Source of the DNA: Alitta virens
Lineage: Eukaryota; Annelida; Polychaeta; Phyllodocida; Nereididae
Assembly: GCA_932294295.1 (NCBI GenBank)
Contig: OW028578.1
Location: forward strand, 38,710,685 to 38,774,684
Direction of reading: 5' to 3'
Length of the DNA stretch: 64,000 nucleotides
The notes beneath the pieces are model-generated. The model was not told the origin of the DNA. It saw only the letters and a program-made list of their open reading frames with translations, and ran no database searches. Shown in pieces: positions 12,001 to 21,700 of this stretch. The first letter of the stretch is position 1. Each line of letters opens with the position of its first letter. The translations under genes were made by a program, and so were the position numbers.

Positions 12001-13004
12001 GGAAAAACTAGTAGATTATAGACACTTAGAGTAGATGCAGACAATAGACTTGGTTTTGTAATGTTGTATGTTTGTTTTGTAATGTTACATGACACACGTA
12101 TCAATTCCTGATATCGAAGTTTGTCAATAAAACTATATATATATATGTAACTGTTCTGACTACACCCCATCAAGTTGCTACCAAAACAAGCTTTGTACAT
12201 GTATTCATCTTTCTTGGTGTGTAGTCAACCCAACGACACAATTTCCTACCACATCCAGGTTTGTAACAGCTGCTCTGATGCTAAATGAGATAGTGATTAC
12301 CTGGTGACAACAATGTTGACCCAGCAAAACATGTAGCTTGACCAAGGCTGGTTTTGATGCTGATTGCTCTAGTCGCACTTTGTTCTTTACCTGATCAATA
12401 CTGCGTCTACAGAATTGTAATAGGGACGAATAAAGATTGATCTCAACTAGAGGAGTCGTTATATGTCCATAACATCTCTGTACTTCCAATTATTTACGGA
12501 GTTAAATTCTGCCCAAAATCGCAAGGGAGGGGGACAGGTGGAGACGTGGCCGGGAAATACCTTGTCGCCGGGCTGTTACACATTATTTCGTGTCAGAATG
12601 CTTCAAAGATAGTAGACCACAAAAAGAAATATCAGGATGTAGAATTTGTCACTTGTGACAAGGTGTGTGAAATCGAGTGATTGATATCCTTTGCACTTCC
12701 TAAGAAAATATGGGATATGAAAGAACAATCTGTGAAGTTGCAATGCACATTTATGAATGCCTAGAAGGACGTAAACTAACATTCAACATTTCTGACATAA
12801 CTTCCTTCTATTTGCCAAGTCTGTTTACTGGGGCCCACGCTCGGTCACACTTCAATGTTCTCTGTTTTGCCTTTCCTGAAGAAGCATGTGAAAATTTCCG
12901 GAAAATCGCTAACTGAAAACTGCGTTAATTTCATACCAGCAGAGTTTCCCTCGATCTACCTACCTGAAGAAAGGATCATTAGCAAATAATGAGTTCTGAA
13001 ACAT
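6028..13004 (-). CDS. Myeloid leukemia factor (MLF1/MLF2 family), 7 exons
   Basis: Exons on the minus strand are 13004-12964, 11707-11521, 10859-10764, 9667-9542, 8849-8690, 7208-7013 and 6109-6028. All junctions are GT-AG and the phases agree, giving 888 nt or 295 aa. The protein opens MFQNSLFANDPFF and continues with MESMRHMEHSMDAMM. The family core follows: VMSYQNTGDGRPRIYQAS (exon 4), then VKEVRKSIRDSAQGVEKM and a NLDEG segment (exon 5), then DQFTHEF (exon 6). The tail is basic (GWGKKASPKKQKTVRF). Vertebrate MLFs are about 250-270 aa, so the length fits. Known MLFs shuttle between nucleus and cytoplasm and act in transcriptional and chaperone-linked pathways; I infer the same here. The start is chosen for the family N-terminus. 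The exon 6/7 join rests on phase (AG|G) and a strong GTATGG donor. Reading through that donor would give an alternative end after QPYRERD. Confidence 0.9.
7215..7620. repeat. 106-bp direct duplication flanking a promoter-like module
   Basis: Bases 7215-7323 (from AATAAAACTAGAAAATGG to GTTATTTC) recur at 7513-7620 with about six changes. The 190 bp between them hold CTTATAAGCGG, a GTGATTGGCTATGG inverted CCAAT box, an AAGATGGCG motif and TTTACCCGTAAGTA, which looks like a splice donor. A similar order occurs at 28885-29110. The block lies in intron 6 of the MLF gene. Confidence 0.6.
8085..8245 (+). mobile_element. SINE family B body fragment
   Basis: It matches other family B copies through CATGAGATATTAAATTGGTGG, CCATGGGGTAAATGTGT and the tail phrase CTTATCATCTCATCATTA ending near CAGCTGGTCATAT. 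The tRNA-like head is missing. It is intronic in MLF. Confidence 0.7.
8292..8448 (-). mobile_element. Degenerate SINE family A copy
   Basis: It retains GGGCTTTACGTCC, GGCAATGA and, on the minus strand, a head like CTAGCTCAGTGGTAGCAT. Several deletions mark it as older than the other family A copies. It sits between two family B fragments inside MLF intron 5 (8850-9541 is the next intron upstream). Confidence 0.65.
8452..8640 (-). mobile_element. SINE family B copy with tRNA-like head
   Basis: On the minus strand the head reads GAGTGGTCTAGCGGTTAATG (box A) with GGTTCAAATCC (box B), followed by the ACATCTCAGCTGGATGTC and CCATGGGGT-type body. The head resembles a leucine- or serine-type tRNA. 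The copy is truncated at its 3' end. Confidence 0.8.
9308..9494 (-). mobile_element. tRNA-derived SINE, family A (copy 3)
   Basis: The head on the minus strand is CCTAGCTCAGTGGTAGCGCG with box B GGTTCAATTCC, close to a family consensus. Flanking GAATCCCAGT and GAATCCCGGT look like a diverged target duplication. It lies in the MLF intron between exons 4 and 5. Confidence 0.82.
9689..9995. mobile_element. MITE family 1, ~300-bp copy
   Basis: The left end AGTATAGCGCATCCAAATTA and the right end CCGCTATACTGCACTAAAC are inverted repeats. The interior includes TGACGTCA-type CRE motifs and TTGAATTCAA. It is intronic in MLF (between exons 3 and 4). No open reading frame of note is present. Confidence 0.8.
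10000..10763. other. MLF intron, nothing recognised
   Basis: No repeat family or alternative exon is recognised in this intronic stretch. Confidence 0.45.
11710..12960. other. MLF intron 1, nothing recognised
   Basis: This is the largest gene-free part of the MLF locus apart from intron 6. Small open frames are present (for example near 12205-12489 and 12710-12916), but none shows conserved protein features or splice-bounded ends. Confidence 0.45.
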
Positions 13005-13219
13005 CTTTTTTTTCGTGTTTGTGACTAGAATTTCTGGAGATTTCTTCGTTTTCCAAACAGCTTCTTCTACGACGCACGAAGTAAACAAATGGACGATGTT
13101 TCCGTGTCACTGCGCAAGCGCGCAAACATGTTTTAATCCTAGCCTGGTTCCCTGCTCTACCGCTAGGGCTGATATCCATATTCACCCTAACGGATGATAC
13201 GGGAACCAGACAACTTGGG

Positions 13220-13420
13220 ATTTGACATTTTAATACACCTTTGGCAGACCTGTTCAAGCTTGAGCCTTTCTCAACTCCCTGTGGAGTACACCTGGGTGGA
13301 GTGCAGAACATGCCAAGGAGCAAACCTTTCAATTTGAATACCTTAACCACTAACTTAGTGACTAAGCCACGGCACCAGATCCAGGGAAACCACACTGGCA
13401 AACTCGGCGCCAATTAAACT
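13220..13420 (-). mobile_element. Possible tRNA-like repeat
   Basis: The minus strand contains GTGCCGTGGCTTAGTCACTA and GGTTAAGGTATTC, which resemble a box A region, upstream of CTCCACCCAGGTGTACTCC. The CTTGAGCCTTTCTC phrase recurs inverted at 45035-45055. This is probably another SINE family. No target duplication was identified. Confidence 0.4.
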
Positions 13421-13616
13421 TTAAAGCCACAACACCAAATTGTGTCACATGCTTAACACCATTGGCACTGCTTTGCTACATAATATTATGCATAAAATAA
13501 ATAAAACGCAATAAGCGAGTAATCACGAATTTGCATTTGGACCTCGATCGTGCCGTGGCCTACCTCATTGTTCCATGCTTCCTACCAATATGGGCATCAC
13601 TTTCAGAGACTGATAG

Positions 13617-13630
13617 GTCACCATAGCAAC
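13617..13630. promoter_or_regulatory. RFX X-box-like motif
   Basis: GTCACCATAGCAAC matches the bipartite X-box bound by RFX factors (GTNRCC, short spacer, RGYAAC). It lies about 600 bp upstream of the MLF start and 2.5 kb from the EF-Tu start. Its function is unproven. Confidence 0.35.
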
Positions 13631-13872
13631 CGTGCCTGCAGTGGGTCACATGACCACCCCTAACAACCATATTCATTCACACCATTGTTGCCAAGGCCCT
13701 AAATGAAACTCAAAACGAGGCTGAATGGCAGGTCAGATGACTACATAGAGCAAGTGACCTTTTTGAACTCTGACTGAACAAATTATTTTTTTTGGGGGGG
13801 GAGGGGTTTATAAATTTAAGTGCATATTGTAATATTGTAGTGGGTTTCTAGTATAATATATATATATGGAAA

Positions 13873-14153
13873 AAGTGCAGTTTAGCAGACCTAAATTAAT
13901 CACCATATTTAGCGATGCTTATGACGTCAAATCCTTGAATTCAATGAGTCACATCACAAACTAACGACGGCGATTTTTTTGTTCACGGTAGGAGCAGTTT
14001 ATTTTATTTTTATTGGGTGCAGCAACCCCGCTAATCTATAAAAAAGGCTAAAGTCTAATATTGTGATAGAACTTCAGAACTTGCTCATAATAATGATATG
14101 GTCGCCAAATAAGGGCATACATTTGGGTGCGTTATACTGCACTAAACCCATAT
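13873..14153. mobile_element. MITE family 1 copy downstream of the EF-Tu gene
   Basis: The left end GTGCAGTTTAGCAGACCTAA and the right end GGTGCGTTATACTGCACT are diverged versions of the family termini. The interior again has TATGACGTCAAAT and TTGAATTCAA, as at 9745 and inverted at 40900. It inserted beside (TA)n sequence. Confidence 0.78.
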
Positions 14154-14413
14154 ATCATTATATATATAAATGTAAAACAATTTCTCGAAGACAGAGGTAT
14201 GATCCTGCTCCATGCGTAAAGATAAAGGTGAAGCACGCCATAAAAGAAAAGCACAAACTGAGATAGGGAATCACATAAGCAGACATCTAATTTGCAGTTC
14301 AAACCTTGAATAATTGTTTGCAGACAATAACATATACAGAGTTATAGACTGTAATATATATACCAATTCTACAGTATAAGGTATAAGAGAGGACAGACAA
14401 TTAGTACAATTCA

Positions 14414-14423
14414 TTTATTTATT
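14414..14423 (-). promoter_or_regulatory. Poly(A) signal of the EF-Tu gene
   Basis: The minus strand has AATAAATAAA about 35-45 bases past the TAA stop at 14459-14457. This is a normal position for a cleavage/polyadenylation signal with a very short 3' UTR. Confidence 0.6.
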
Positions 14424-14456
14424 ACATAAGATACAGAAAAGGGGAAATGTGTCATC

Positions 14457-16124
14457 TTACTTCTTCTTTCGAGTAGAAACTTTGCTAGGATTACCTTGTA
14501 TTTTCATTGGTCTTGGATTGATAAAGTTAAAGCCAGCTATTCTTAATTTTAGAGACGGCAAAGGTTTTGTGATTAAACCTGTGAGAGAGGTGAAATTATT
14601 TTCTCTGATTACAAAGCGCGTTCCTGGTTGCATCACCATTGGCTGACGCAAGTAGATAGTTGGAAACCCTGTATCACCAGGCATCAACATTTCACTTTTG
14701 TCCAAGATAACACAAGATGAAATGTCGAAAGTGTCACAAAAAAGCTGCTGGATGTAACGATTCATGACTGGTTTTGTCCTGCCACCTTCTGACCTGAGTC
14801 TGACGTAAACCTGAGCTTCGTAAGTATCGTGAGGAGTCACTGAATCCGGTGCACTCAAAACCATGCCTCGTTCAACTAACTCCTTTTTCATTCCTCTCAA
14901 TAATATTCCGACATTATCGCCAGCGACCGCCTCCCCGACTGAGTTCTTGAAGACGCGAATGTCCGCTGCGTTTGTCTTGAAGGATTTTCCAAAACCCAGA
15001 AGGTCAACCTCTCCAGATTTTTTAATTACTCCTTGTGTAATGGTCCCCGTAGCAACCGTTCCACGTCCTGGAATCCCCACAGCGCCTTCTACATACATAA
15101 AGAATGGACTCGTGAGATCTCTCGATGGCTCAGGGATGTAGTTGTCCATAGCTTCGATGAGCTTCAAAATAGAATTCTCTCCCATATCGGGGTCTTTGCC
15201 TTCCAGAGCACAAAGGGCCGAACCTGTTAAATGAAACATTTTCTAAATCAAATATAAAATGCAGATAATTTCACTAATGCAACACATAATACTCAACAAA
15301 TCTAGCCATAAAAATGATAATAACAGCCACAAGTAATAAGATTGTGTTATAACTTGTGTTACTAAATTCAAGACTACATAATATTTTGACAAAGCAACAA
15401 TGAGCATGCAGCCTGCAGTTAAAGTAGTATGATGTCGAATTTATCAAATGCTTTTGTTATTACCTGCTATAACTGGCGTTGCATTTGCATCATATCCATA
15501 TTGTTCTAATAATTCTCTCACTTCCATTTCAACCAATTCGACAATGTCATTATCAGCAAGATCAGCCTTGTTTATGTACACGACTATATTCTTGACACCG
15601 ATTTGTTTCGCTAATTGCAGATGTTCATTGGTCTGTGGCATGATGCCATCGGTTGCAGCAACTACAAGAATTGCTCCATCCATTTGAGAAGTACCAGCAA
15701 TCATGTTTTTAATGAAATCTATGTGGCCTGGGCAGTCTGTGTGAGCATAGTGTCTCTTGTTGCTCACATATTCTACGTGACACACATTAATTGTGATGCC
15801 CCTAGCCCTCTCTTCTGGGGCCCTGTCAATGTCTTCATAATTTCTGACTTCAGCTTTTCCCTGTTTGCCCAGCACTTTGGTAATTGCAGCTGTCAAAGTG
15901 GTCTTTCCATGGTCAATGTGACCTATTGTGCCCACGTTGCAGTGGGATAAACTCTGGTCTGCGACGCTTTCCCGAGCAGACGTCGCTAAAAGTCTACTCC
16001 ATTGAGCAAATGTAACAAAATATTGTCTTTTGACGCCATAATTACTGCTTCTACACTTCGTCCTGTGGCAATAAACACTTAAAACAGTGCGTAACACACG
16101 AAAATTCCTAGCCAGGGCCGCCAT
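14457..16124 (-). CDS. Mitochondrial elongation factor Tu (TUFM family), 2 exons
   Basis: The exons are 16124-15464 and 15223-14457, joined in phase GCAG|GT, giving 475 aa. It is a GTPase that brings aminoacyl-tRNA to the mitoribosome. Residues 1-55 are basic and lack acidic residues until about Glu52, as in a mitochondrial presequence. GTPase motifs: G1 GHIDHGKT (68-75), switch I RGITIN (109-113 region), G3 DCPGH (130-134), G4 NKAD (185-188) and G5 SAL (222-224). Domain 2 starts near [21 protein letters not shown], and domain 3 includes [17 protein letters not shown]. After the conserved GLIT the chain runs 36 more residues and ends in STRKKK, about 20 longer and far more basic than the usual metazoan end. 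Only one intron is present. It could be the sole mitochondrial EF-Tu or a diverged second paralogue of the type some invertebrates carry. Confidence 0.92.
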
Positions 16125-16141
16125 GTTAAATTTTGTCTAAT

Positions 16142-16180
16142 CCGCCAGAGGGATCCCAAACTGCGCTAGCCACCTGGCGG
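16142..16180. promoter_or_regulatory. Paired CTCF-like motifs at the EF-Tu promoter
   Basis: CCGCCAGAGGGATC (16142-16155, plus) and CCGCCAGGTGGCTAGC (minus strand of 16165-16180) face each other about 20-55 bp upstream of the EF-Tu ATG. Both resemble the core CTCF zinc-finger site, and the second fits well. The assignment rests on motif resemblance only. Confidence 0.4.
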
Positions 16181-16184
16181 AACA

Positions 16185-17400
16185 ATGGAAAACTGACCAG
16201 TTTCAGTTTATTGAATTTTATTGTGAAGAGCTCTGTATATTTGTGGGTTGCTGAAGAAACAGTGGTGAGTGAATTTTATTGTATTGTGTAATCACGTATA
16301 TACACACACAAAAAGGCATTCCACATGACCAGCTGTGTGACAAATCATGTCACAAATTATCTATATAGGGTGTTATAAACAAATAATACTACTAGTACTA
16401 TATATATAGCAAAGCCATGATTGATTTGTTTGCTTTGTTACGCACTTCTGTTTACGTTGTGACACATATATAATAGCATACGTTAGGCTAAGATTAGTCT
16501 TTGCTTTATGATATTTTGCAAAGTTAACTAAATCCTGTACTTTATTTGCTTCATGAATAGGTCATTACACATTTATTTATGGAGTTTAATCAATTGAAAT
16601 ACCCATGTATTTATTCAGCTAACACCGTGTATGGGATTAAAGGATTTAGATAATGTTATCAGTCATAATTCGTGTTGAATGAGGTTTACATACAAGAAGG
16701 GGTCACAATTGACTGGGAACTTTGTGGAGCTGTAGCTAGGACGTTCTAGTGAACATTCGATCATGAGCTGCAACGACTGTAGCAATGTTTAAAACTGGGT
16801 TAGGGTTCATGCCCCAGGGTAAAAACTGTTTAAGTAGGCAGACTGTGGAGTCAGCAAGTTTGTGAAAGCAGAAAAGCATGTTGATTTAAATCAATAATTA
16901 ATAGCTTTACATAATTGGCTTTTTTATGCAACTAAAATATGTTTTATAATAATATCCATTAATTATATTGTTTATATTAATATTCATTAATTAAAATACT
17001 AAACTTAGCTAATTAGATATTCATCAGGCAAATTAATTATTTTTAATGTTTTAATCGAAATTAACATATAACTGACCCATGGTGGATAATCTATGACGTT
17101 TTCAGTCCAATATTAATAAATTTACAATAATTGTATTTAAGTGATTAAGGATAATAGTGGTTAATTCATAGACACATTGACAGTTTTATCTAATCCTGTA
17201 ACGATAATTGTACATTGATATTTATCACAGCTACATGGGCATCCGGAAGTTCTTTTTGATATTGACATGGGAAAAAGTGCACCTTCTAAACAATAACATT
17301 ACAGAGTCACATTTGAGAAGCAGATTTAGGGCAGTACCCGAAACTTGAGAGTGTAATAATTTACCCATTTAATCTGTCCAAGGTCGCCTGGGATAACATT
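16185..17400. other. AT-rich intergenic upstream of the EF-Tu gene
   Basis: No exon or recognisable repeat is seen. Part of it must serve as 5' UTR and promoter for the minus-strand EF-Tu gene. A run of about 14 G lies at 17402-17415. Confidence 0.45.
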
Positions 17401-17520
17401 TAGGGGGGGGGGGGGGATTGGGTTACCAGATAAAATTATCGCTCAAATCCTCGAGGGGGAGGGGGCGTGTACATATCACAATTATTAACATACACTGTAA
17501 TTATTAACACACCGTGTAGA

Positions 17521-17815
17521 GGTCTAATAGATAGAGAGATATAGATAGATAGAGAGATAGAGAGATAGATATATAGATAGTTAGTTAGATAGATCATATA
17601 TGTAGATATATAGATATATAGATAGATACATAGATACATAGATACATAGAAGATACATAGATACATAGATAGATGATACATAGATAATAGGTAGATAGGT
17701 AGATAGGTAGATAGATAGATAGACAGATAGATAGATAGGTAATAGGTAGATAGGTAGATAGATAGATAGGTAATAGGTAGATAGATGGGTAGATAGATAG
17801 ATATAGATAGATAGT
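17521..17815. repeat. Imperfect (GATA)n microsatellite
   Basis: About 300 bp of TAGATAGA units interrupted by TACATAGA and TAGGTAGA variants. It ends exactly where a LINE 3' fragment begins, so it is probably an expanded retroelement tail. The long minus-strand frame through it (SIYLSIYLS) is a repeat artefact. Confidence 0.9.
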
Positions 17816-18090
17816 TAAATTTTATTTGACCATACGGAGTCACTTTTGACCCATCCGTCATAAACAAGGTATACATAGAATGCACAATACATTGTTAATA
17901 CAGACATAAAAATTACATATATTGAATATACTAACTAAATGCTACTTCCAGAACTACTGATCCAAATATTATATATCTCATTTTCTATACTATAGCATCA
18001 CAAGTGAACACATCTCATAATACTGAATATCATAATACTGAAAAGTAAAAATAAAATAATAATATATAAAATAAATTACAGTTTACTGCA
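17816..18090 (-). mobile_element. LINE 3' end fragment
   Basis: It begins AAATTTTATTTGACCATACG and continues GTCACTTTTGACCCATCCG. The same layout (ATTTTATTGACACTTTTTAA, then a TTGACC and TTTGTCAT phrase) lies at 32890-32945. On the minus strand these are 3' termini ending in GTCAAATAAAAT and followed by GATA/TATC tails, as at 25448 and 35246. Confidence 0.6.
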
Positions 18091-18162
18091 CCATCCAACA
18101 TTTTTAACATTTTGCTGAATTACATGAGGGTTATAGGCCTCATTGTCCAAGATTTCAGGCAG

Positions 18163-18262
18163 AGAGATAGAGAGAAAGAGAGACAGAAAGTTAGATAGAT
18201 AGATAGATAGATAGATAGACAGATAGATAGATAGATTGGTTGATAGATAGATGGATAGAGAG
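18163..18262. repeat. (GATA)n microsatellite
   Basis: About 100 bp of GATAGATA with GAGA variants at the left. It is next to a family B SINE fragment. Confidence 0.85.
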
Positions 18263-18317
18263 CCTTTGTTTGACCAGGTGATTGCGGCAGACGCAATGAT
18301 TACATAATAAGGCTTGG

Positions 18318-18445
18318 AAGCCACACCATGTCACACATTTACCCTATGGGTGGGTTCTTTTACTTGCTTGCATAGAACCTAGTCCAATTAACATCTCGTG
18401 TGATTAAGTCAGGGTTGCTTCTACCGTTAGGCCACCCAGCTCTTT
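18318..18445 (-). mobile_element. SINE family B fragment
   Basis: It contains CACACATTTACCCTATGGGT, ACTTGCTTGCATAG and, at the end, CTACCGTTAGGCCACCCAGC, which is the minus-strand tRNA-like head. Internal deletions shorten it. A (CAAT)n run follows at 18440-18490. Confidence 0.7.
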
Positions 18446-18926
18446 GATTGATTGACAATCAATCAATCAATCAAATAATCAATCAATCAATGAGCGCTTT
18501 AAAATTGGTTGTTCTACAAAGCCTAGCACCCACAGCACACGTTGAACGTGTTGAGGCATCCAGGTCCAGTGTAATTCATTTGTGTAAAACCTCAGTAATC
18601 TTTCTTAACAGTTACTTCACTCTGAACAATGCTTGGGATTGTCAACTCAGGCTCGATCGAGGGGCTTAGCCACCGACAATACCCCGTGACGTCACAATCG
18701 CCTGGGGTTGCTTTGTGGATTGTTGAGGTGGCAGGTAAAATTTGTGTCAATGGCAAATGCAAGAATTGTGTAACAATAAACGTGGAAATAATGGACAGAC
18801 ACAGACAGTCAGACTCAGTGGAATCACGGAAATGTATACAGATCTAGGCACAGAGAAAGATAGACACATTGGTGCGCATAGGGTAGAGACAGACTCAAAG
18901 TAGAGACAGACAAACTGACGCTACAG

Positions 18927-19018
18927 ATAGCATTCCAAATCGTATCGACGTCGGTGCGACGTTGGCAATGTCAGAACAATGTAGAAACGACGCTGGCCCG
19001 ATTTGGAATGCTATCTAG
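18927..19018. mobile_element. MITE family 2 (palindromic), copy 1
   Basis: AGATAGCATTCCAAATCG at the left is answered by CGATTTGGAATGCTATCT at the right, a near-perfect inverted repeat. The interior has the GACGTCGGTGCGACG and AACGACGCTGG words seen in other copies. There is no coding capacity. Confidence 0.85.
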
Positions 19019-19067
19019 ATAAATCCCAGATAACTTATCAGATCTATATGCAATCCATGAAGACCAC

Positions 19068-19215
19068 CCACAAAACAGTTGGGAAAAACAGACTTTTCAC
19101 CTCACTCTGCTCACTGAACAGATAGCTTAAAAGACAGACTGCCAACAAAACAAGCCGACATAATAATTTGGAGAGAGGCTGACCGTCTTTTAAGACATGA
19201 AACAAACAGCTTAAA
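19068..19215. repeat. Duplicated 150-bp segment (partner at 20433-20580)
   Basis: The two copies share ACAGTTGGGAAAAACAGACT, CTTAAAAGACAGACTGCC and ATAATTTGGAGAGAGGCTG with scattered differences, 1.36 kb apart. The copy at 20433 leads into the GACA-rich array, suggesting the array's AGACAGACTG word arose from this unit. Confidence 0.75.
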
Positions 19216-19372
19216 GAAACGACGCTGGCCCGATTTGGAATGCTATCTAGGTATAATTCCCAGATAACATGTCAGATCAGGCCGATGTTGGGCCGATGTC
19301 AGCCCATGTTGAATTGACATCAGACCAATGGCTCATTGGTGAATCTATATGCTATCTGGGTAGGTTTGACAG
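19216..19372. mobile_element. MITE family 2, copy 2 (partial or rearranged)
   Basis: GATTTGGAATGCTATCTAGG is followed by CCCAGATAACATGTCAGATC and a tight run of GGCCGATGTTGGGCCGATGT words, ending ATATGCTATCTGGGTAGG. It appears to join two related termini of the family. Confidence 0.65.
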
Positions 19373-19478
19373 ACGTCCTTGCAACCAGCATGTCACAGAC
19401 AACCAATAATATACAGTGTAACATGCCCTAGTGGTCACCTCATTAGAGCAGTCACCTGGCCTTAGTGGTCAGTCTGAC

Positions 19479-19496
19479 CCCCCCCCCCCCCCCCCC
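19479..19496. repeat. C homopolymer
   Basis: A run of about 18 C, with possible sequencing-length uncertainty. Confidence 0.85.
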
Positions 19497-20265
19497 ACGA
19501 AATACAATGAAAATTCACCTTAATTAGGCAGCCACCTCCATTCTGTGGCCAGCGGTCAGCAGATTTCACCCCTAAACCCCTATGCTGACCTGTACTTGGC
19601 GGTCAGTTGCCCCTATGATTACAGACCAGTGGAGCCATGAAGTCTGGTATTATGTAATATTGCATCACCCATGGGAGTGTACTAAACACAACACTTTGAA
19701 GCTAGAAGCCTAATCTTAGAACGAAGTTTTATCTTTTTACCCCTCATAATGTTTTAGGCTAAGAGTTAATATATTATATAATATTGTGAAAGTAAACTAC
19801 ATGTACAAACTAAAAGCAGGGTAAATGCAAATTTAAATGTATATGTTGAACTATCAGTTGCCATCATTACATGATTGCACTAAAATAAACATTTTCTTCT
19901 CCCAGTATATTTTGTACACTTGGGAGGAAAACCAGGGATCAAAATAAGGTTCCACAAAAGAGTCTTTTCACAGCCCTGAATTCAACAGGACATAAGTCTT
20001 TCCTCTCCTCTTATCATTTTGCTTTTCAGACACAGTAGGTAATAACCACTCCAGCAGTACATTTCCTGGGTGGTTGGTAATAACTAACTGATTCCATAAA
20101 TGTAACTTTCTCAGAAAAATAACAAAAATCAACTAAATGATAAAGTTTCAAATATATATATGCACTTTGCTTCAGCCAATCACAGCCTGGGGGAACTTTT
20201 TCAGCCAATAGAATTGCAGTATTCCGTTTTAGCCACTTGGTGGAAAAACAGAGAACCATCCGTGA

Positions 20266-20432
20266 AAATCCACTATCGTAACCCACTTTCCGGTTACCAA
20301 TACCATAAATGTTGATGTGGTAACCAACCCTAACTGCAAATGTTGTGACCAAATAATTTGATGCATTTTGTCCAGTCCGTTCGCGTAAGAAATATTATGG
20401 TAACCTCCACGTAACTTGAACGATCATTCTCC
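20266..20432. repeat. Dispersed repeat, family D (partner at 63660-63845)
   Basis: It shares GTGACCAAATAATTTGA, GATGTGGTAACC-type words and GGTAACCTCCACGTAAC with the segment at the far right of the window, 43 kb away, in the same orientation. Neither copy has an evident terminal structure or coding frame. Confidence 0.7.
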
Positions 20433-20579
20433 CACAAAACAGTTAGGAAAAACAGACTATTCATTTCACTCTTCTCACTGAATAGATGCTTAAAAGACAG
20501 ACTGCCAACAAAACGAGCCGATATAATAATTTGGAGAGAGGCTGCCCGGCTTTTAAGACTTGAAAAAAAACGGCTTAAA

Positions 20580-21700
20580 AGACAGACTGCTCGCAAAACA
20601 ATGTTTAAAAGACAGACTGGCTGTAAAAAGAAAAATTGCTTATAAGAAGACAGACTGTGCATAGACAAACCGCTTAGGAGATAGACTGCCTATGGACAAG
20701 ACAGTTTGTCCACAAAATAAAGAGCTTGGAAGACAGACTGAGACTATATTCCAAAAACAAAAATATTAAAAGACAGACTGCCAGCAAAACAAACAGCTTC
20801 GAAAACAGACTGATCACAAAAAAAAAGCTTAGAGGACAGACTGATCACAAAAATAAACAGCTTAGGAGACAGACTGATCACTAGACAAACATTTTTTGAA
20901 GACAGACTACTCACAAACTAAAACGAATGAGACAGACTGCTCAGAAGAGAGACACGCTGCTAAGGAACAAATTGAATTGAGTGCTAACAAAACGAATAGA
21001 CAAACACACAGCGCCACAATTAACAGACAGACAGACAGACAGACAGCACGGCAGGCAGACAGGCAGACAGCGTGACAGACAGACAGACAGCTAGACAGAC
21101 AGACAATCAGACAGCTAGACACACAGCTAGACAGGCACACAGCTAGACAGGCAGACAGCTAGACAAGCATACAACTAGACAGGCAGAGAGCTAGACAGGC
21201 AGACAACTAGACAGGCAGACAGCTAGACAGACAGACAATCAGACAGCTAGACAATCAGACAGCTAGACACACAGCTAGACAGGCACACAGCTAGACAGGC
21301 AGACAGCTAGACAAGCATACAACTAGACAGGCAGAGAGCTAGACAGGCAGACAACTAGACAGGCAGACAGCTAGACAGACAGACAATCAGACAGCTAGAC
21401 AATCAGACAGCTAGACACACAGCTAGACAGGCACACAGCTAGACAGGCAGACAGCTAGACAAGCATACAACTAGACAGGCAGAGAGCTAGACAGGCAGAC
21501 AACTAGACAGGCAGACAGCTAGACAGACAGACAATCAGACAGCTAGACAGACAGCTAGACAGGCAGACAGCTAGAAAGGCAGACAACTAGACAGGCAGAC
21601 AGCTAGACAGGCAGACAGCTAGACAGGCAGACAACTAGACAGGCAGACAGCTAGACAGGCAGGCAGCTAGACAGGCAGACAGTCAAACAGTTTGATAGCA
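20580..21700. repeat. GACA-rich minisatellite with 148-bp higher-order repeat
   Basis: From 20580 a loose AAAAGACAGACTG pattern grades into (GACA)n near 21020, then an AGCTAGACAGGCAGAC array. Within 21117-21540 the phrase ACACAGCTAGACAGGCACAC recurs at 21121, 21269 and 21417. That gives three copies of a 148-bp higher-order unit, each built of smaller 8-12 bp units. Confidence 0.9.

Noticed and set aside
12979..13413. 144 aa minus-strand frame overlapping the MLF first exon
   Set aside because: It uses a different frame from the MLF start, covers a likely SINE, and has no conserved motif.
20907..21140. Cys/Ser-rich 77 aa minus-strand frame
   Set aside because: It lies in the GACA repeat. 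The CLSSCLSVC pattern is simply the repeat translated.
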